DNA from: Gammaproteobacteria bacterium
GTDB lineage: Bacteria; Pseudomonadota; Gammaproteobacteria; Nevskiales; Nevskiaceae
DNA: 64,000 nucleotides
Reading direction: 5' to 3'
Assembly: GCA_026398815.1 (NCBI GenBank)
Contig: JAPLSA010000018.1
Span: 58,893-122,892 of the forward strand
Part shown: piece by piece, positions 54,782 through 62,121 of the stretch
Position numbering within the stretch: position 1 is the stretch's first letter
Layout of the letters: each line of letters starts with the position of its first letter
Program-made: the position numbers and the translations under genes
The notes under the pieces: model-generated
Seen by the model: the letters and a program-made list of their open reading frames with translations, nothing else
The model's database searches: none
What the model was told of the DNA's origin: nothing

Positions 54782-54803
54782 AGGGCGGGTCGCGACCCGC
54801 CCT
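54782..54803. other. Perfect 22-bp palindrome after the lipoprotein gene
   Basis: AGGGCGGGTCG followed directly by its reverse complement. It lies 26 bp past the stop and lacks a T-run; it resembles repeat-type transcript ends (GGGCGGGTCGCGACCCGCCC is a common intergenic form). Confidence 0.6.
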
Positions 54804-54925
54804 ACCGAAGCATCGTCAATCAAGATCCAAGGATCGGGTGGATGCGTCTCCCGCCCAATCCTCAAGGAATTAAAGGGGCTAGGCTCGAATTAATGTCGAC
54901 CCTGCTTTATGTCCCGAGTCGCATC

Positions 54926-55002
54926 GCACTGTTTCGCGCTGTCGCGCGAGTTACTTTCTTTGGCGCGCAAATAATGTAACTCGCGCGACAGCGCGAAAGT
55001 GC
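54926..55002. repeat. Large inverted repeat with 27-29-bp arms
   Basis: Left arm 54926-54954 and right arm 54976-55002 are reverse complements apart from a GT insertion on the left; the 21-base centre is TTTCTTTGGCGCGC-type. It would form a very stable cruciform or RNA hairpin. The surrounding gap 54756-55399 contains this, two REP-like elements and a heptamer array, but no gene I can support. Confidence 0.85.
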
Positions 55003-55065
55003 AGCACGAAGGCTCACAACAAAAACGAGACACCACGCTTTTCACCGAGCCAGGCGCATGCAGCC

Positions 55066-55093
55066 CTGGATTCCGGCTTTCGCCGGAATGACG
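55066..55093. repeat. REP-like element CTGGATTCCGGC..GCCGGAATGACG (copy 1)
   Basis: A 28-bp palindromic unit of the ATTCCGGC-TTTC-GCCGGAAT type. Copies 2, 3 and 4 are at 55274, 59915 and 59996. Confidence 0.85.
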
Positions 55094-55273
55094 GTGAGAC
55101 GGGGATGCAGTCGGGCCGAAGCGCCGTCGAGCGGGTCTGACCCGTCGGCCTCGACCTCATTCGATCGGATACCGGATCGAAACGTCTTGTGCTTGACTAC
55201 GCGTGCCACCGGTGGCGGGTCTCGATACCCTTCACGCTGCCTTTCACCAGCTCAAGCCCAGGCACACGCCGCT

Positions 55274-55301
55274 CTGGATTCCGGCTTTCGCCGGAATGAC
55301 G
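55274..55301. repeat. REP-like element (copy 2)
   Basis: Same 28 bases and orientation as copy 1, 208 bp away, as a direct repeat. Confidence 0.85.
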
Positions 55302-55358
55302 AATTCGGAGGGCGATGCTCAATCGGATCGCCCGTCAGCAAGCAGCGGCGCAGCGCGC

Positions 55359-55393
55359 AAGCCGTGAGCCGTGAGCCGTGAGCCGTGAGCCGT
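55359..55393. repeat. Heptanucleotide tandem repeat (GAGCCGT)x5
   Basis: Five uninterrupted 7-bp units (the first begins AAGCCGT), ending 7 bp before the stop codon of the hydratase gene on the minus strand. Copy number may vary between strains. Confidence 0.85.
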
Positions 55394-55399
55394 AAGCGA

Positions 55400-56248
55400 T
55401 CAAGCCGCGAACCGCGCCCTCACCGAACCCAGGCCCGCAATCCTCGCCTCGAAGCGATCCCCCGCCTTCACCGCCACCATCGGCCCGAGCGCCCCCGACA
55501 GGATCGTGTCGCCGGCCTGCAACGGCCGGCCGACTTCGACCATCTTGCGCGCCAGCCACAGCACCGCGTTCAGCGGATGCCCCAGGCAGGCGTGGCCGAC
55601 GCCGGTCGACACCACTTGGTCGGCGCGGGTCATCTGCATCGCGCAGTCGCGCAGGTCCAGCCCGGCCAGCCCGGCCAGCCGCATTGGCGTGTTGCCGAGC
55701 ACGTAAAGCCCGCTCGAAGCGTTGTCGGCCACGGTGTCGACGAGGCGGATGTCCCAGTTGGCGATGCGGCTGCCGACGATTTCGATCGCGGCCACCGCGT
55801 AGCCGACGGCGCGCAGCACGTCGGCCATCGTCGCCTGCTCCGTGGTGATGTCGCGCTCCAGCACGAAGGCGACTTCGGCTTCGACCTTCGGCTGCAACAC
55901 GCGGTCGAGCGTCACTGCCTCGTCGTCGCAGACGGCCATGTCGGCGAACAGCATGCCGAAGTCCGGCTGGTCGACGCCGAGCTGCTGCTGCACGGCCGTC
56001 GAGGTCAGGCCGATCTTGCGGCCGGCCAGGCGACGGCCGGCCTTCAGCCAGTGCCGGGTGTTGATGTCCTGCACCGCGTAGGCCGCAGCCAGATCACCGG
56101 GTGCAAGCCGATCGCGGATCGGCGCGATCGGCTGGCCGCTGCCGTAGGCCTCGCGCAGCGGCTTGGCCAGCGCCGCCGGTGACGTCGGCTTTGCTGCTGT
56201 TGCTGCTGCTGCTGCGGAGGCCTTGCCGGCTTTCGCACGCGCTGCCAT
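55400..56248 (-). CDS. 2-hydroxypenta-2,4-dienoate (2-keto-4-pentenoate) hydratase
   Basis: 282 aa. MhpD/BphH/CmtF-type features: [46 protein letters not shown] and [14 protein letters not shown]. The enzyme adds water to the dienoate released by the meta-cleavage hydrolase, forming 4-hydroxy-2-oxovalerate for the aldolase encoded at the far end of this operon. The first ~25 residues are an Ala/Lys-rich extension ([14 protein letters not shown]) encoded by a GCT/GCA triplet run, not part of the usual fold. The start overlaps the hydrolase stop by one base (TGATG). Confidence 0.92.
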   Translation of the reverse strand: MAARAKAGKASAAAAATAAKPTSPAALAKPLREAYGSGQPIAPIRDRLAPGDLAAAYAVQDINTRHWLKAGRRLAGRKIGLTSTAVQQQLGVDQPDFGMLFADMAVCDDEAVTLDRVLQPKVEAEVAFVLERDITTEQATMADVLRAVGYAVAAIEIVGSRIANWDIRLVDTVADNASSGLYVLGNTPMRLAGLAGLDLRDCAMQMTRADQVVSTGVGHACLGHPLNAVLWLARKMVEVGRPLQAGDTILSGALGPMVAVKAGDRFEARIAGLGSVRARFAA

Positions 56249-57111
56249 CAGGCAGCACCACCGAAGAAGGCGCGAGCCACGCGGTTGAACTCTTCCGGGT
56301 CTTCGTACTGCGGCCAGTGGGCGCTGTCGGCTTCCATCACGTACAGCGTCGAACCGGGGATGCGGGCATGGGCGGCGCGCGCCGAATCGAGATCGTGGAT
56401 CGGGTTGTCACGCGTCCACAGCAGCATGGTCGGCACCGTGATCTGCTCCAGCGGCACCAGGAACTCGTCGTGGCGCGGCAGCATGCGGTTGACCTTCGGC
56501 GTCACTTCGCGGCCTTCCGGCATCAGGTAGTAGCGCAGGCGCAGGTTGACCAGCTCGTCGGTGACCAGGCGGGCATGGTTGCTCGGGTGGATCAGCCATT
56601 CGATGCGGTGCTTGACCATCTCGAAACTCGGCGCGACACCGGCGGCCTTCTTCGAACGCTCCATCAGATCCAGCATGTCGGCGCGGCCCTTTTCCGAGAC
56701 GATCGGAATGCCGGCGCCGGTATTGAGCATCAGCTTCAGCACCCGCTGCGGGTACTTCACGGCGAAGAAGCCGGACACCCAGCCGCCCAGCGATTCGCCG
56801 GACAGATGGGCGCGTTCGATGCCCATCGCGTCCATCAGCTCGCGCACCTGCTCGGCCAGCACCGGCGGGGTGTATTCCATGTCCTTGCGGGTCGACAGCG
56901 CATGGCCGACGTAGTCGAAGGCGATGCAGCGGAACTGGTCGGACAGCGGCACCAGGTTCTTGCTGTAGGCCTCCAGATGGCCGCCGATGCCGTGCTGGAA
57001 CAGGATCACCGGCGCGTCCTTCGGGCCGGCCTCGGCAATGCGGATGCGGCCGTAGGTCGGCGTGTCGATGTAGCGGATCTCGGCACCGACAAAATCGTTC
57101 CACAGGCTCAT
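56248..57111 (-). CDS. Meta-cleavage product hydrolase (CmtE/BphD-like alpha/beta hydrolase)
   Basis: 287 aa from ATG at 57111, which overlaps the TetR stop (ATGA). Nucleophile S107 in SGESLGGW, His265 in [15 protein letters not shown], and an acid in [27 protein letters not shown] forms the oxyanion side. In the p-cumate pathway this step splits the ring-fission acid into a hydroxypentadienoate and a short branched acid (isobutyrate). The gene order next to a hydratase and an extradiol enzyme supports this call. Confidence 0.88.
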   Translation of the reverse strand: MSLWNDFVGAEIRYIDTPTYGRIRIAEAGPKDAPVILFQHGIGGHLEAYSKNLVPLSDQFRCIAFDYVGHALSTRKDMEYTPPVLAEQVRELMDAMGIERAHLSGESLGGWVSGFFAVKYPQRVLKLMLNTGAGIPIVSEKGRADMLDLMERSKKAAGVAPSFEMVKHRIEWLIHPSNHARLVTDELVNLRLRYYLMPEGREVTPKVNRMLPRHDEFLVPLEQITVPTMLLWTRDNPIHDLDSARAAHARIPGSTLYVMEADSAHWPQYEDPEEFNRVARAFFGGAA

Positions 57112-57833
57112 CGTGTTGCTCCGGGGTTCTTGGACAGCGGGGGGTTCTGGTTGTGGTCGGATGCGTGGCTCGACAGCGCCGCCAGATGGCCGCTGACAAT
57201 CAGCTTCCATTCGGCGAGCAGGCTGCGGAACAGCGCTTCGTCCTGCTGCCACAGCGCGCGCACGGCGAAGCCGCGCACCACGCTGATGGTCAGCCACAGC
57301 ACTTTTTCGGCCTTTTCGCGTGGCACGCCGCGCGCCACCAGCAGCTCCAGCCATGCCTGCTCGACACCGAGACGGCTGCTGCGCGCATGGGCGTAGATCT
57401 GGTCGCGGATCGCGCGGCTCTTGCTGCCGGCCAGCACCAGGTCGAGCACCACGGTGAAGTCGGGCCCGAGGAAGAATTCGATGCCGTCCTCGATGATCGC
57501 GTCGATCGGATCGGCGGCAGCAGCAACCGACGCCGCGCGGCGCGCGCCGCGATTCAGGCTGGCCTGCAGCAGGTGTTCGGCGGTGGCCACCACCAGGCTG
57601 TCCTTGCTCGGAAAGTGATGCTGCAGCGCGCCGCGCGACACCTTGGCGACTCGCGCTACTTCATCGGTGCGCAGGCCCGCATAGCCCTTGCGGCGCAGCA
57701 CCACCGATGCCGCTTCCACGAGCCGCTGGCGCATCTCGTCGGAGCGTTCGGCCTGGGTGCGGCGGCGGGTCGCCACCGGCTTGTCCGGACGGGGCAGCTT
57801 CGGCTTCGGCGTCTTGCCGTCAGCAGACGACAT
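57108..57833 (-). CDS. TetR-family regulator inside the p-cumate-type operon
   Basis: 241 aa from ATG at 57833 (an in-frame GTG lies 9 bp upstream). A basic N-terminus (KPKLPRPDKPVATRRRTQAERS) precedes the helix-turn-helix LRTDEVARVAKVSRGALQHHFPSK. It overlaps the ferredoxin gene end by 14 bp and the hydrolase start by 4 bp, so it is expressed with the enzymes it presumably controls, a feedback layout. CymR, the repressor of the p-cymene/p-cumate genes, is also TetR-type, but I cannot show orthology. No copy of the TATGGTxCCATA palindrome lies in this operon. Confidence 0.88.
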   Translation of the reverse strand: MSSADGKTPKPKLPRPDKPVATRRRTQAERSDEMRQRLVEAASVVLRRKGYAGLRTDEVARVAKVSRGALQHHFPSKDSLVVATAEHLLQASLNRGARRAASVAAAADPIDAIIEDGIEFFLGPDFTVVLDLVLAGSKSRAIRDQIYAHARSSRLGVEQAWLELLVARGVPREKAEKVLWLTISVVRGFAVRALWQQDEALFRSLLAEWKLIVSGHLAALSSHASDHNQNPPLSKNPGATR

Positions 57834-58134
57834 GGAGCACACCGTCGATGACTTTCACCGGATAGGTCTGCAACGGCTCGCTGCACGGCGAGTTCAGCGC
57901 TTCGCCGGTGACGATCGAGAACTCGCAGTAATGCCAGGTGCAGGTCACGCGATCACCATCGACGGTGCCCTCGTCGTTCAGCGAGGCGTTCTCGTGCGTG
58001 CAGGTGTCCTGCGTCGCGTAGTAGCCGCCGTTGATGTGGAACAGCGCGATGCGAGTGCCGTCCGGCAGGAAGGCGCTTTTCATCTCGCCGTCGAGCAGTT
58101 CGGATTCGGGAATGGTGGCGACGGTCTGGGTCAT
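57820..58134 (-). CDS. Rieske-type ferredoxin of the ring-hydroxylating dioxygenase
   Basis: 104 aa. The Rieske ligands are C45 and H47 (CTHENA) and C65 and H68 (CTWHYC), fitting CxH...CxxH. Length and pattern match BphF/CmtAd ferredoxins, which pass electrons from a reductase to the terminal dioxygenase. The dedicated flavin reductase is not in this operon; the protein at 43797 has its own ferredoxin domain and is a less usual partner. Confidence 0.92.
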   Translation of the reverse strand: MTQTVATIPESELLDGEMKSAFLPDGTRIALFHINGGYYATQDTCTHENASLNDEGTVDGDRVTCTWHYCEFSIVTGEALNSPCSEPLQTYPVKVIDGVLHVVC

Positions 58135-58180
58135 GGGTCGTGTCGGTGTGGGACTGCGCAGCCGGCGGTTCGCGCCGGCT

Positions 58181-58945
58181 TCAGAGCATCGTGGTGCCGC
58201 CGTTGACGCTGATCACCTGGCCGGTGACGAAGGCGGCTTCGCGGCTGCCGAGGTAAGCGACCATCGACGCGACTTCTTCCATCGTGCCCGGCCGGCCCAT
58301 CGGCACCACGTCGATGACCTTGCGCACCAGTTCGGGATCGCGCTTGGCCACTTCATCGAGCTGCGGCGTTTGCACCACGCAGGGCGCCACGGTGTTCACG
58401 GTAATGCCTTCGCGGGCGTATTCGCGGGCAAGACCGGTGGTCATGCCGTGCATGCCGCCCTTGGCGGCGTTGTAGGCGGCGTGATCGAACAGGCCGTTGC
58501 GCACCGAATCGGCACCCAGATTGACGATGCGGCCGTAGCCCTGCGCGCGCATCGTCGGCAGCGCATACCAGCAGCACCAGATGCAGGTCCACAGATTGCG
58601 GTCGATGGTCGCCTTCAGCGTGTCCGGCGTGTGATCGAGGAACGGCCGCAGGATGCCGCCGCCGGCGTTGTTGACCAGCACGTCGAGGCGGCCGAAGTGA
58701 TCGAGCGCGGCCTGGATCGTCGCTTCAGCCACATGCTGCTGCGACAGGTCGCCAGGCACGCCGGCCACTTTCACGCCGTAGTCGGCGATCAGCGACGCGA
58801 CCGCGGCATCGACCTGCGCAGCATCGAGATCGCCGATCACCAGATTCGCGCCTTCGGCCGCGAAGCGCTCGGCACAGGCGTAGCCGATGCCGCGACCGGC
58901 GCCGGTGACGATCGCCACCTGGCCTTCGAAGCGGAGGCCGGTCAT
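58181..58945 (-). CDS. cmtB: cis-Dihydrodiol dehydrogenase, CmtB-like SDR
   Basis: 254 aa. TGAGRGIG at 14-21, NNAGGGILRPFL from 92, catalytic S147, Y158 and K162 (YNAAKGGMHG). The segment NLWTCIWCCWYALPTM and LGADSVRNGLFDHA are what I recall of 2,3-dihydroxy-2,3-dihydro-p-cumate dehydrogenase. It rearomatises the dihydrodiol to a catechol with NAD. Its start overlaps the extradiol dioxygenase stop by 4 bp. Confidence 0.86.
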   Translation of the reverse strand: MTGLRFEGQVAIVTGAGRGIGYACAERFAAEGANLVIGDLDAAQVDAAVASLIADYGVKVAGVPGDLSQQHVAEATIQAALDHFGRLDVLVNNAGGGILRPFLDHTPDTLKATIDRNLWTCIWCCWYALPTMRAQGYGRIVNLGADSVRNGLFDHAAYNAAKGGMHGMTTGLAREYAREGITVNTVAPCVVQTPQLDEVAKRDPELVRKVIDVVPMGRPGTMEEVASMVAYLGSREAAFVTGQVISVNGGTTML

Positions 58946-59841
58946 GAGCGCTGCTCGATCGCGCCGATCTTGCCGAACGCCGGCGTGGCGACGCTGCCCC
59001 AGGTATCGAGCGTGGCCGGCACCGGTTCCAGCAGCCGCGCTTCACGGGCACCGGCTTCCGGGAAGCATTCCATGCCGAAGCTGTATTCGACGGTCATGCC
59101 GTCCGGATCGAGGAAGTACAGGAAGATGCTTTCCGACGGCAGGTGCCGGCCCGGGCCGAACACGATCTCCACGCCGGCCGCCTTCATGCGGTTCATCGCC
59201 CGGCCGATGTCGTCGATGTCGCTGACCATGAAGTTCACATGGTTCAGGTGATCGTGATCGCCGCTGAGCACGGCCATCGAGTGGTGCAGCGGGTTCGGGA
59301 AGCAGCGCAGGAAGGCCGCGAAGCCGGGCACGAAGTCCGAAGTGCGGAAGCCGAGCTGCTCGTTCAGCAGGCTGACCGTGCCGTTGAAGTCGGCGACATT
59401 GAGCACCACATGGCCGAGCCGCTCGATCTTCGCCAGCCGCGCCTCGAAGGGCTTGGCCATGAACATCATCTGCACGAACAACTCGATACACAGGCCGCTG
59501 CCGGGAATCCGGAAGCGCAGTGCATCGACCTGCCGCAGCGCCTTCTTTTCCTCGGCCGACACCGCTTCCACGGCCAGCCCGATGCTGGCCAGATGCGCGC
59601 GCGCCGCGGCCAGATCGGCCGCCGATTCCAGTTCGAAGGCGATGCGCTTGAGCCCCGGTGCCGCCGCCGGATAGAGCAGCAGCGCGTGGTGATCACGCGA
59701 GCAGCGCAGCGCGACACAATCGTCGGTGGTGGCGCTGACGTCGAGGCCGACCAGATCGCGATAGAACGCGGTGCTGCGCGCCAGATCGGTGACGTTCAGC
59801 GCGACGTAGCCGAGGCGCCTGTAGCGAAAGGGAGAGGTCAT
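58942..59841 (-). CDS. cmtC: Type I extradiol dioxygenase, 2,3-dihydroxy-p-cumate 3,4-dioxygenase-like
   Basis: 299 aa with two VOC domains. The Fe(II) ligands in the second are H144 (RLGHVVLNV), H201 (LNHVNFMV) and E252 (MTVEYSFGME). The end SIFLYFLDPDGMTVEYSFGME strongly recalls CmtC-type enzymes. It opens the aromatic ring beside the two hydroxyls. It is the first gene after a 237-bp gap with a REP pair in the operon, so the downstream half (extradiol to hydratase) may have altered mRNA stability or its own promoter. Confidence 0.87.
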   Translation of the reverse strand: MTSPFRYRRLGYVALNVTDLARSTAFYRDLVGLDVSATTDDCVALRCSRDHHALLLYPAAAPGLKRIAFELESAADLAAARAHLASIGLAVEAVSAEEKKALRQVDALRFRIPGSGLCIELFVQMMFMAKPFEARLAKIERLGHVVLNVADFNGTVSLLNEQLGFRTSDFVPGFAAFLRCFPNPLHHSMAVLSGDHDHLNHVNFMVSDIDDIGRAMNRMKAAGVEIVFGPGRHLPSESIFLYFLDPDGMTVEYSFGMECFPEAGAREARLLEPVPATLDTWGSVATPAFGKIGAIEQRS

Positions 59842-59914
59842 CGTTCGATCACTCGTTCAGATACTGCGCTGATGCAGGAATCACGGGGTTCGCGAGTGCC
59901 GCCGGCGCCGAAAC

Positions 59915-60023
59915 CGTCATTCCGGCGAACGCCGGAATCCAGTACACGGAACGCGACTGCTCGCCGCGCCATCCGGGGCTGCCGTGCAGGCGACCCTGGA
60001 TTCCGGCCTGCGCCGGAATGACG
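59915..60023. repeat. Inverted pair of REP-like elements (copies 3 and 4)
   Basis: 59915-59942 reads CGTCATTCCGGC... and 59996-60023 reads its near reverse complement, giving a ~109-bp structure able to fold as one long hairpin. It occupies the gap between the dioxygenase beta-subunit and extradiol genes (59842-60078). Confidence 0.88.
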
Positions 60024-60078
60024 ATGAATGGGCAATGCGTTTCATCGGTAGCGGGGACATGCCGGCTGACGGGCCTGC

Positions 60079-60579
60079 TCACAGAATGATGCTGATGCGG
60101 CCATTGGGCTTCAGGCCATCCATGTCGAGGACGCAGCGCTTCTCGTGGATCAGCAGCCGGCCGTCCTGCACCACCAGCCGGTAGCGATAGCTGCCGATAT
60201 AGGTTTCGGTCAGGCCCATCTTGGTGCGGAAGGTCAGCACCGCCGCGCCGACATCCAGCTCGGCTTCCGAACGGCTGCGGATGCGCACGTTCGACACCAG
60301 ATGCCGGGTCTTGGAGCGCGGGAACTCGGCGTGTGCGGTGCGCTTCAGCAGGCGTTCGACGCGCTGTTCGAGACGGAAGCGGTCATCGGCGACGTAGAAC
60401 AGCGAGCTGTCCGGCGAGGCGTTCGGCGCCACGTCGGTGGCCGGCACGTTGTAGGTGGCATCCATCGTGAACAGGGTCAGCCATTCCTTCAGGCGCCATT
60501 CGTCGAGCATCTCGGCTTCGAGGAACATGAAGTCCTCGACCTGCTCGCGGGTCACGTTGGCGAGAGTCAGCGTGCTCAT
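60079..60579 (-). CDS. Ring-hydroxylating dioxygenase, small (beta) subunit
   Basis: 166 aa. NTF2-like fold pattern of beta subunits: EDFMFLEAEMLDEWRLKEWLTLFTMDATYNVPATD, then RLEQRVERLLKRTAHAEFPRSKTRHLVSNV. It has structural roles in the alpha3beta3 enzyme. Its ATG overlaps the alpha-subunit stop by one base. The last segment is CVLDMDGLKPNGRISIIL. Family length is normal. Confidence 0.92.
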   Translation of the reverse strand: MSTLTLANVTREQVEDFMFLEAEMLDEWRLKEWLTLFTMDATYNVPATDVAPNASPDSSLFYVADDRFRLEQRVERLLKRTAHAEFPRSKTRHLVSNVRIRSRSEAELDVGAAVLTFRTKMGLTETYIGSYRYRLVVQDGRLLIHEKRCVLDMDGLKPNGRISIIL

Positions 60580-61889
60580 CAGCGGTCACCTCGCGCCGGC
60601 GCGGCCGTGGCTTTCGTGCAGGCCTGCCACCGGGTCCAGAACGCCCGCATCTGCAGTTCGTCGTCGTAGTTGACCTTGTCCTTCTTCATGCCCTTGGAGA
60701 TGTCGCTCCACGGCGCTTCGAGCATCGATTCGAAGCCGCGCTGGCACTGCTCCAGCGCTTCGACATCGTCCGGCGTGGCGAAGCCGCCGGGGCCGAGGAA
60801 TTCGAGAAAGTTCGACAGCCGGTACTTGCGCGCCCAGGCGTTCTCTTCCTGCGGCGCCAGCGCCCAGCCGAACACGTTCATCGCATCCGGCGCGGTCGGG
60901 TAATAGGTGCGCACGGTGATCGCCATGATGTCGTTGATGACGAGGTTCGGAAAAATGAACATGTTGCGGTTGGAGAACGCGATGCGATCGGCGCGTTCCT
61001 GGCCGAAGCGCTCCACCAGCCGCGCGTGCACCTTCTCCAGCTCCACCTTGCCTTCCTCGCCCCACAGTGGAATCCACTGCGCCACCGGCCGGCCCCAGGG
61101 CGCGCGGTACTCGATCACCGCGTGGCCGTTGCCAAGATCGTAGCCAGTGCCGTCGAACGGCACCGGGCTCATCGAACCCTGCGAGTTCTTCAGGTAGTCG
61201 ACATAGGTCGCGTGGGTATTGATCGCGTGGTAACCGTCGATCGAGTTCTCGGTCAAGAGCTTCCAGTTGGCGCGGATCTGGTACTCCTGCGTACCGCCGA
61301 CCAGGGTCATCATCGTTTCCGACTGGTCGGCGACGATGTCGATCCATTCCTTGGCACCGGCCAGATAGTCGGGCAGCGACTGCACGCCGGCATCGAAGCA
61401 GATGAACCAGAAGCCGCGATAGGAATCGATGCGCGGCACGGCCACCAGATTGGCCTGGCCATCGGCATTGAAATCATCCGGGTAGCAGTCGCTGCCCGGC
61501 TGGCTCTTGAGCTTGCCGTCGGCCCCGAACACCCAGCCGTGATAGAAGCACTGGAACGACTTGGCGTTGCCCTTGCGCTCGCGGCAGACCTGGGCACCGC
61601 GATGCGGGCAGGCATTGAAGAAGGCGTTGATCGTGCCGCCGGCGTCCTTGGTGAACAGGATGCTGCGCTTGGCGACGATGCGGGTCACGAAGTCGCCGGG
61701 CTTGACCAGCTCCGACTCATGCCCGATGTACAGCCAGCACTTGTTGAAGATCGTCTCGTACTCGGTCTTCAGGATCTCCGGATCGACGAAGCTGCGCCGC
61801 GCCACCTTGAAGCGATGCTTCTCCTTGTCGGTCCAGACGACCGGCAGCTCGGACAGCGGAATGGGTTTCGAATCGACGGGTGCGTTCAT
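60579..61889 (-). CDS. Ring-hydroxylating dioxygenase, large (alpha) subunit, p-cumate/benzoate type
   Basis: 436 aa from ATG at 61889 (CAGGACG upstream); an in-frame TTG at 61910 would add 7 residues. The Rieske centre uses C94, H96, C114 and H117; the mononuclear iron site is [14 protein letters not shown] with D219 as electron bridge and H221 and H226 as ligands. It adds O2 to an aromatic acid to give a cis-dihydrodiol. The neighbours (CmtB- and CmtC-like) argue for p-cumate or a similar alkylbenzoate, but the substrate pocket cannot be judged here. Confidence 0.9.
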   Translation of the reverse strand: MNAPVDSKPIPLSELPVVWTDKEKHRFKVARRSFVDPEILKTEYETIFNKCWLYIGHESELVKPGDFVTRIVAKRSILFTKDAGGTINAFFNACPHRGAQVCRERKGNAKSFQCFYHGWVFGADGKLKSQPGSDCYPDDFNADGQANLVAVPRIDSYRGFWFICFDAGVQSLPDYLAGAKEWIDIVADQSETMMTLVGGTQEYQIRANWKLLTENSIDGYHAINTHATYVDYLKNSQGSMSPVPFDGTGYDLGNGHAVIEYRAPWGRPVAQWIPLWGEEGKVELEKVHARLVERFGQERADRIAFSNRNMFIFPNLVINDIMAITVRTYYPTAPDAMNVFGWALAPQEENAWARKYRLSNFLEFLGPGGFATPDDVEALEQCQRGFESMLEAPWSDISKGMKKDKVNYDDELQMRAFWTRWQACTKATAAPARGDR

Positions 61890-61902
61890 GGGTGCGTCCT
61901 GT

Positions 61903-62121
61903 TCAGACAATGACGAGACTGGCCGCAGCGGGAATGTCGAATTCCTCGCCGCAGGCTTCGCAGGTGATGTCCACGCAGCCGCGTGGATCGCTCAGGTAGC
62001 CTTCCAGCGGCGCATCGCAGCGGGGGCAGTGGAACCAGACCTGGACCGCTTCGACCTTGACCTGCATGACGCAGAGTCGTGCCTGGCCCGGCAATCTGAC
62101 GGCAGTGGAAGTCGGCTTCAT
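61903..62121 (-). CDS. Small zinc-ribbon protein in the dioxygenase operon
   Basis: 72 aa from ATG at 62121, which overlaps the ligase stop (ATGA) and has GAGG upstream; a later ATG would give 54 aa. Two CxxC pairs, C32/C35 (HCPRC) and C54/C57 (CEAC), with an extra C49, form a rubredoxin-like or zinc-ribbon knuckle in a compact domain ending [12 protein letters not shown]. It is 13 bp before the alpha-subunit gene. Its role is unknown: an accessory for the ligase or dioxygenase, a metal-binding regulator or a short electron carrier are all possible. Confidence 0.78.
   Translation of the reverse strand: MKPTSTAVRLPGQARLCVMQVKVEAVQVWFHCPRCDAPLEGYLSDPRGCVDITCEACGEEFDIPAAASLVIV

Noticed and set aside
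55066..60023. CRISPR array
   Set aside because: The repeated 28-bp units are palindromic REP-like elements at irregular, large spacings and in both orientations; there are no regular spacers or cas genes.
59849..60082. Small open frames across 59849-60082
   Set aside because: They are translations of the REP pair (RHSGAGRNPG, VIPAQAGIQ-type peptides), a well-known spurious product of such repeats.
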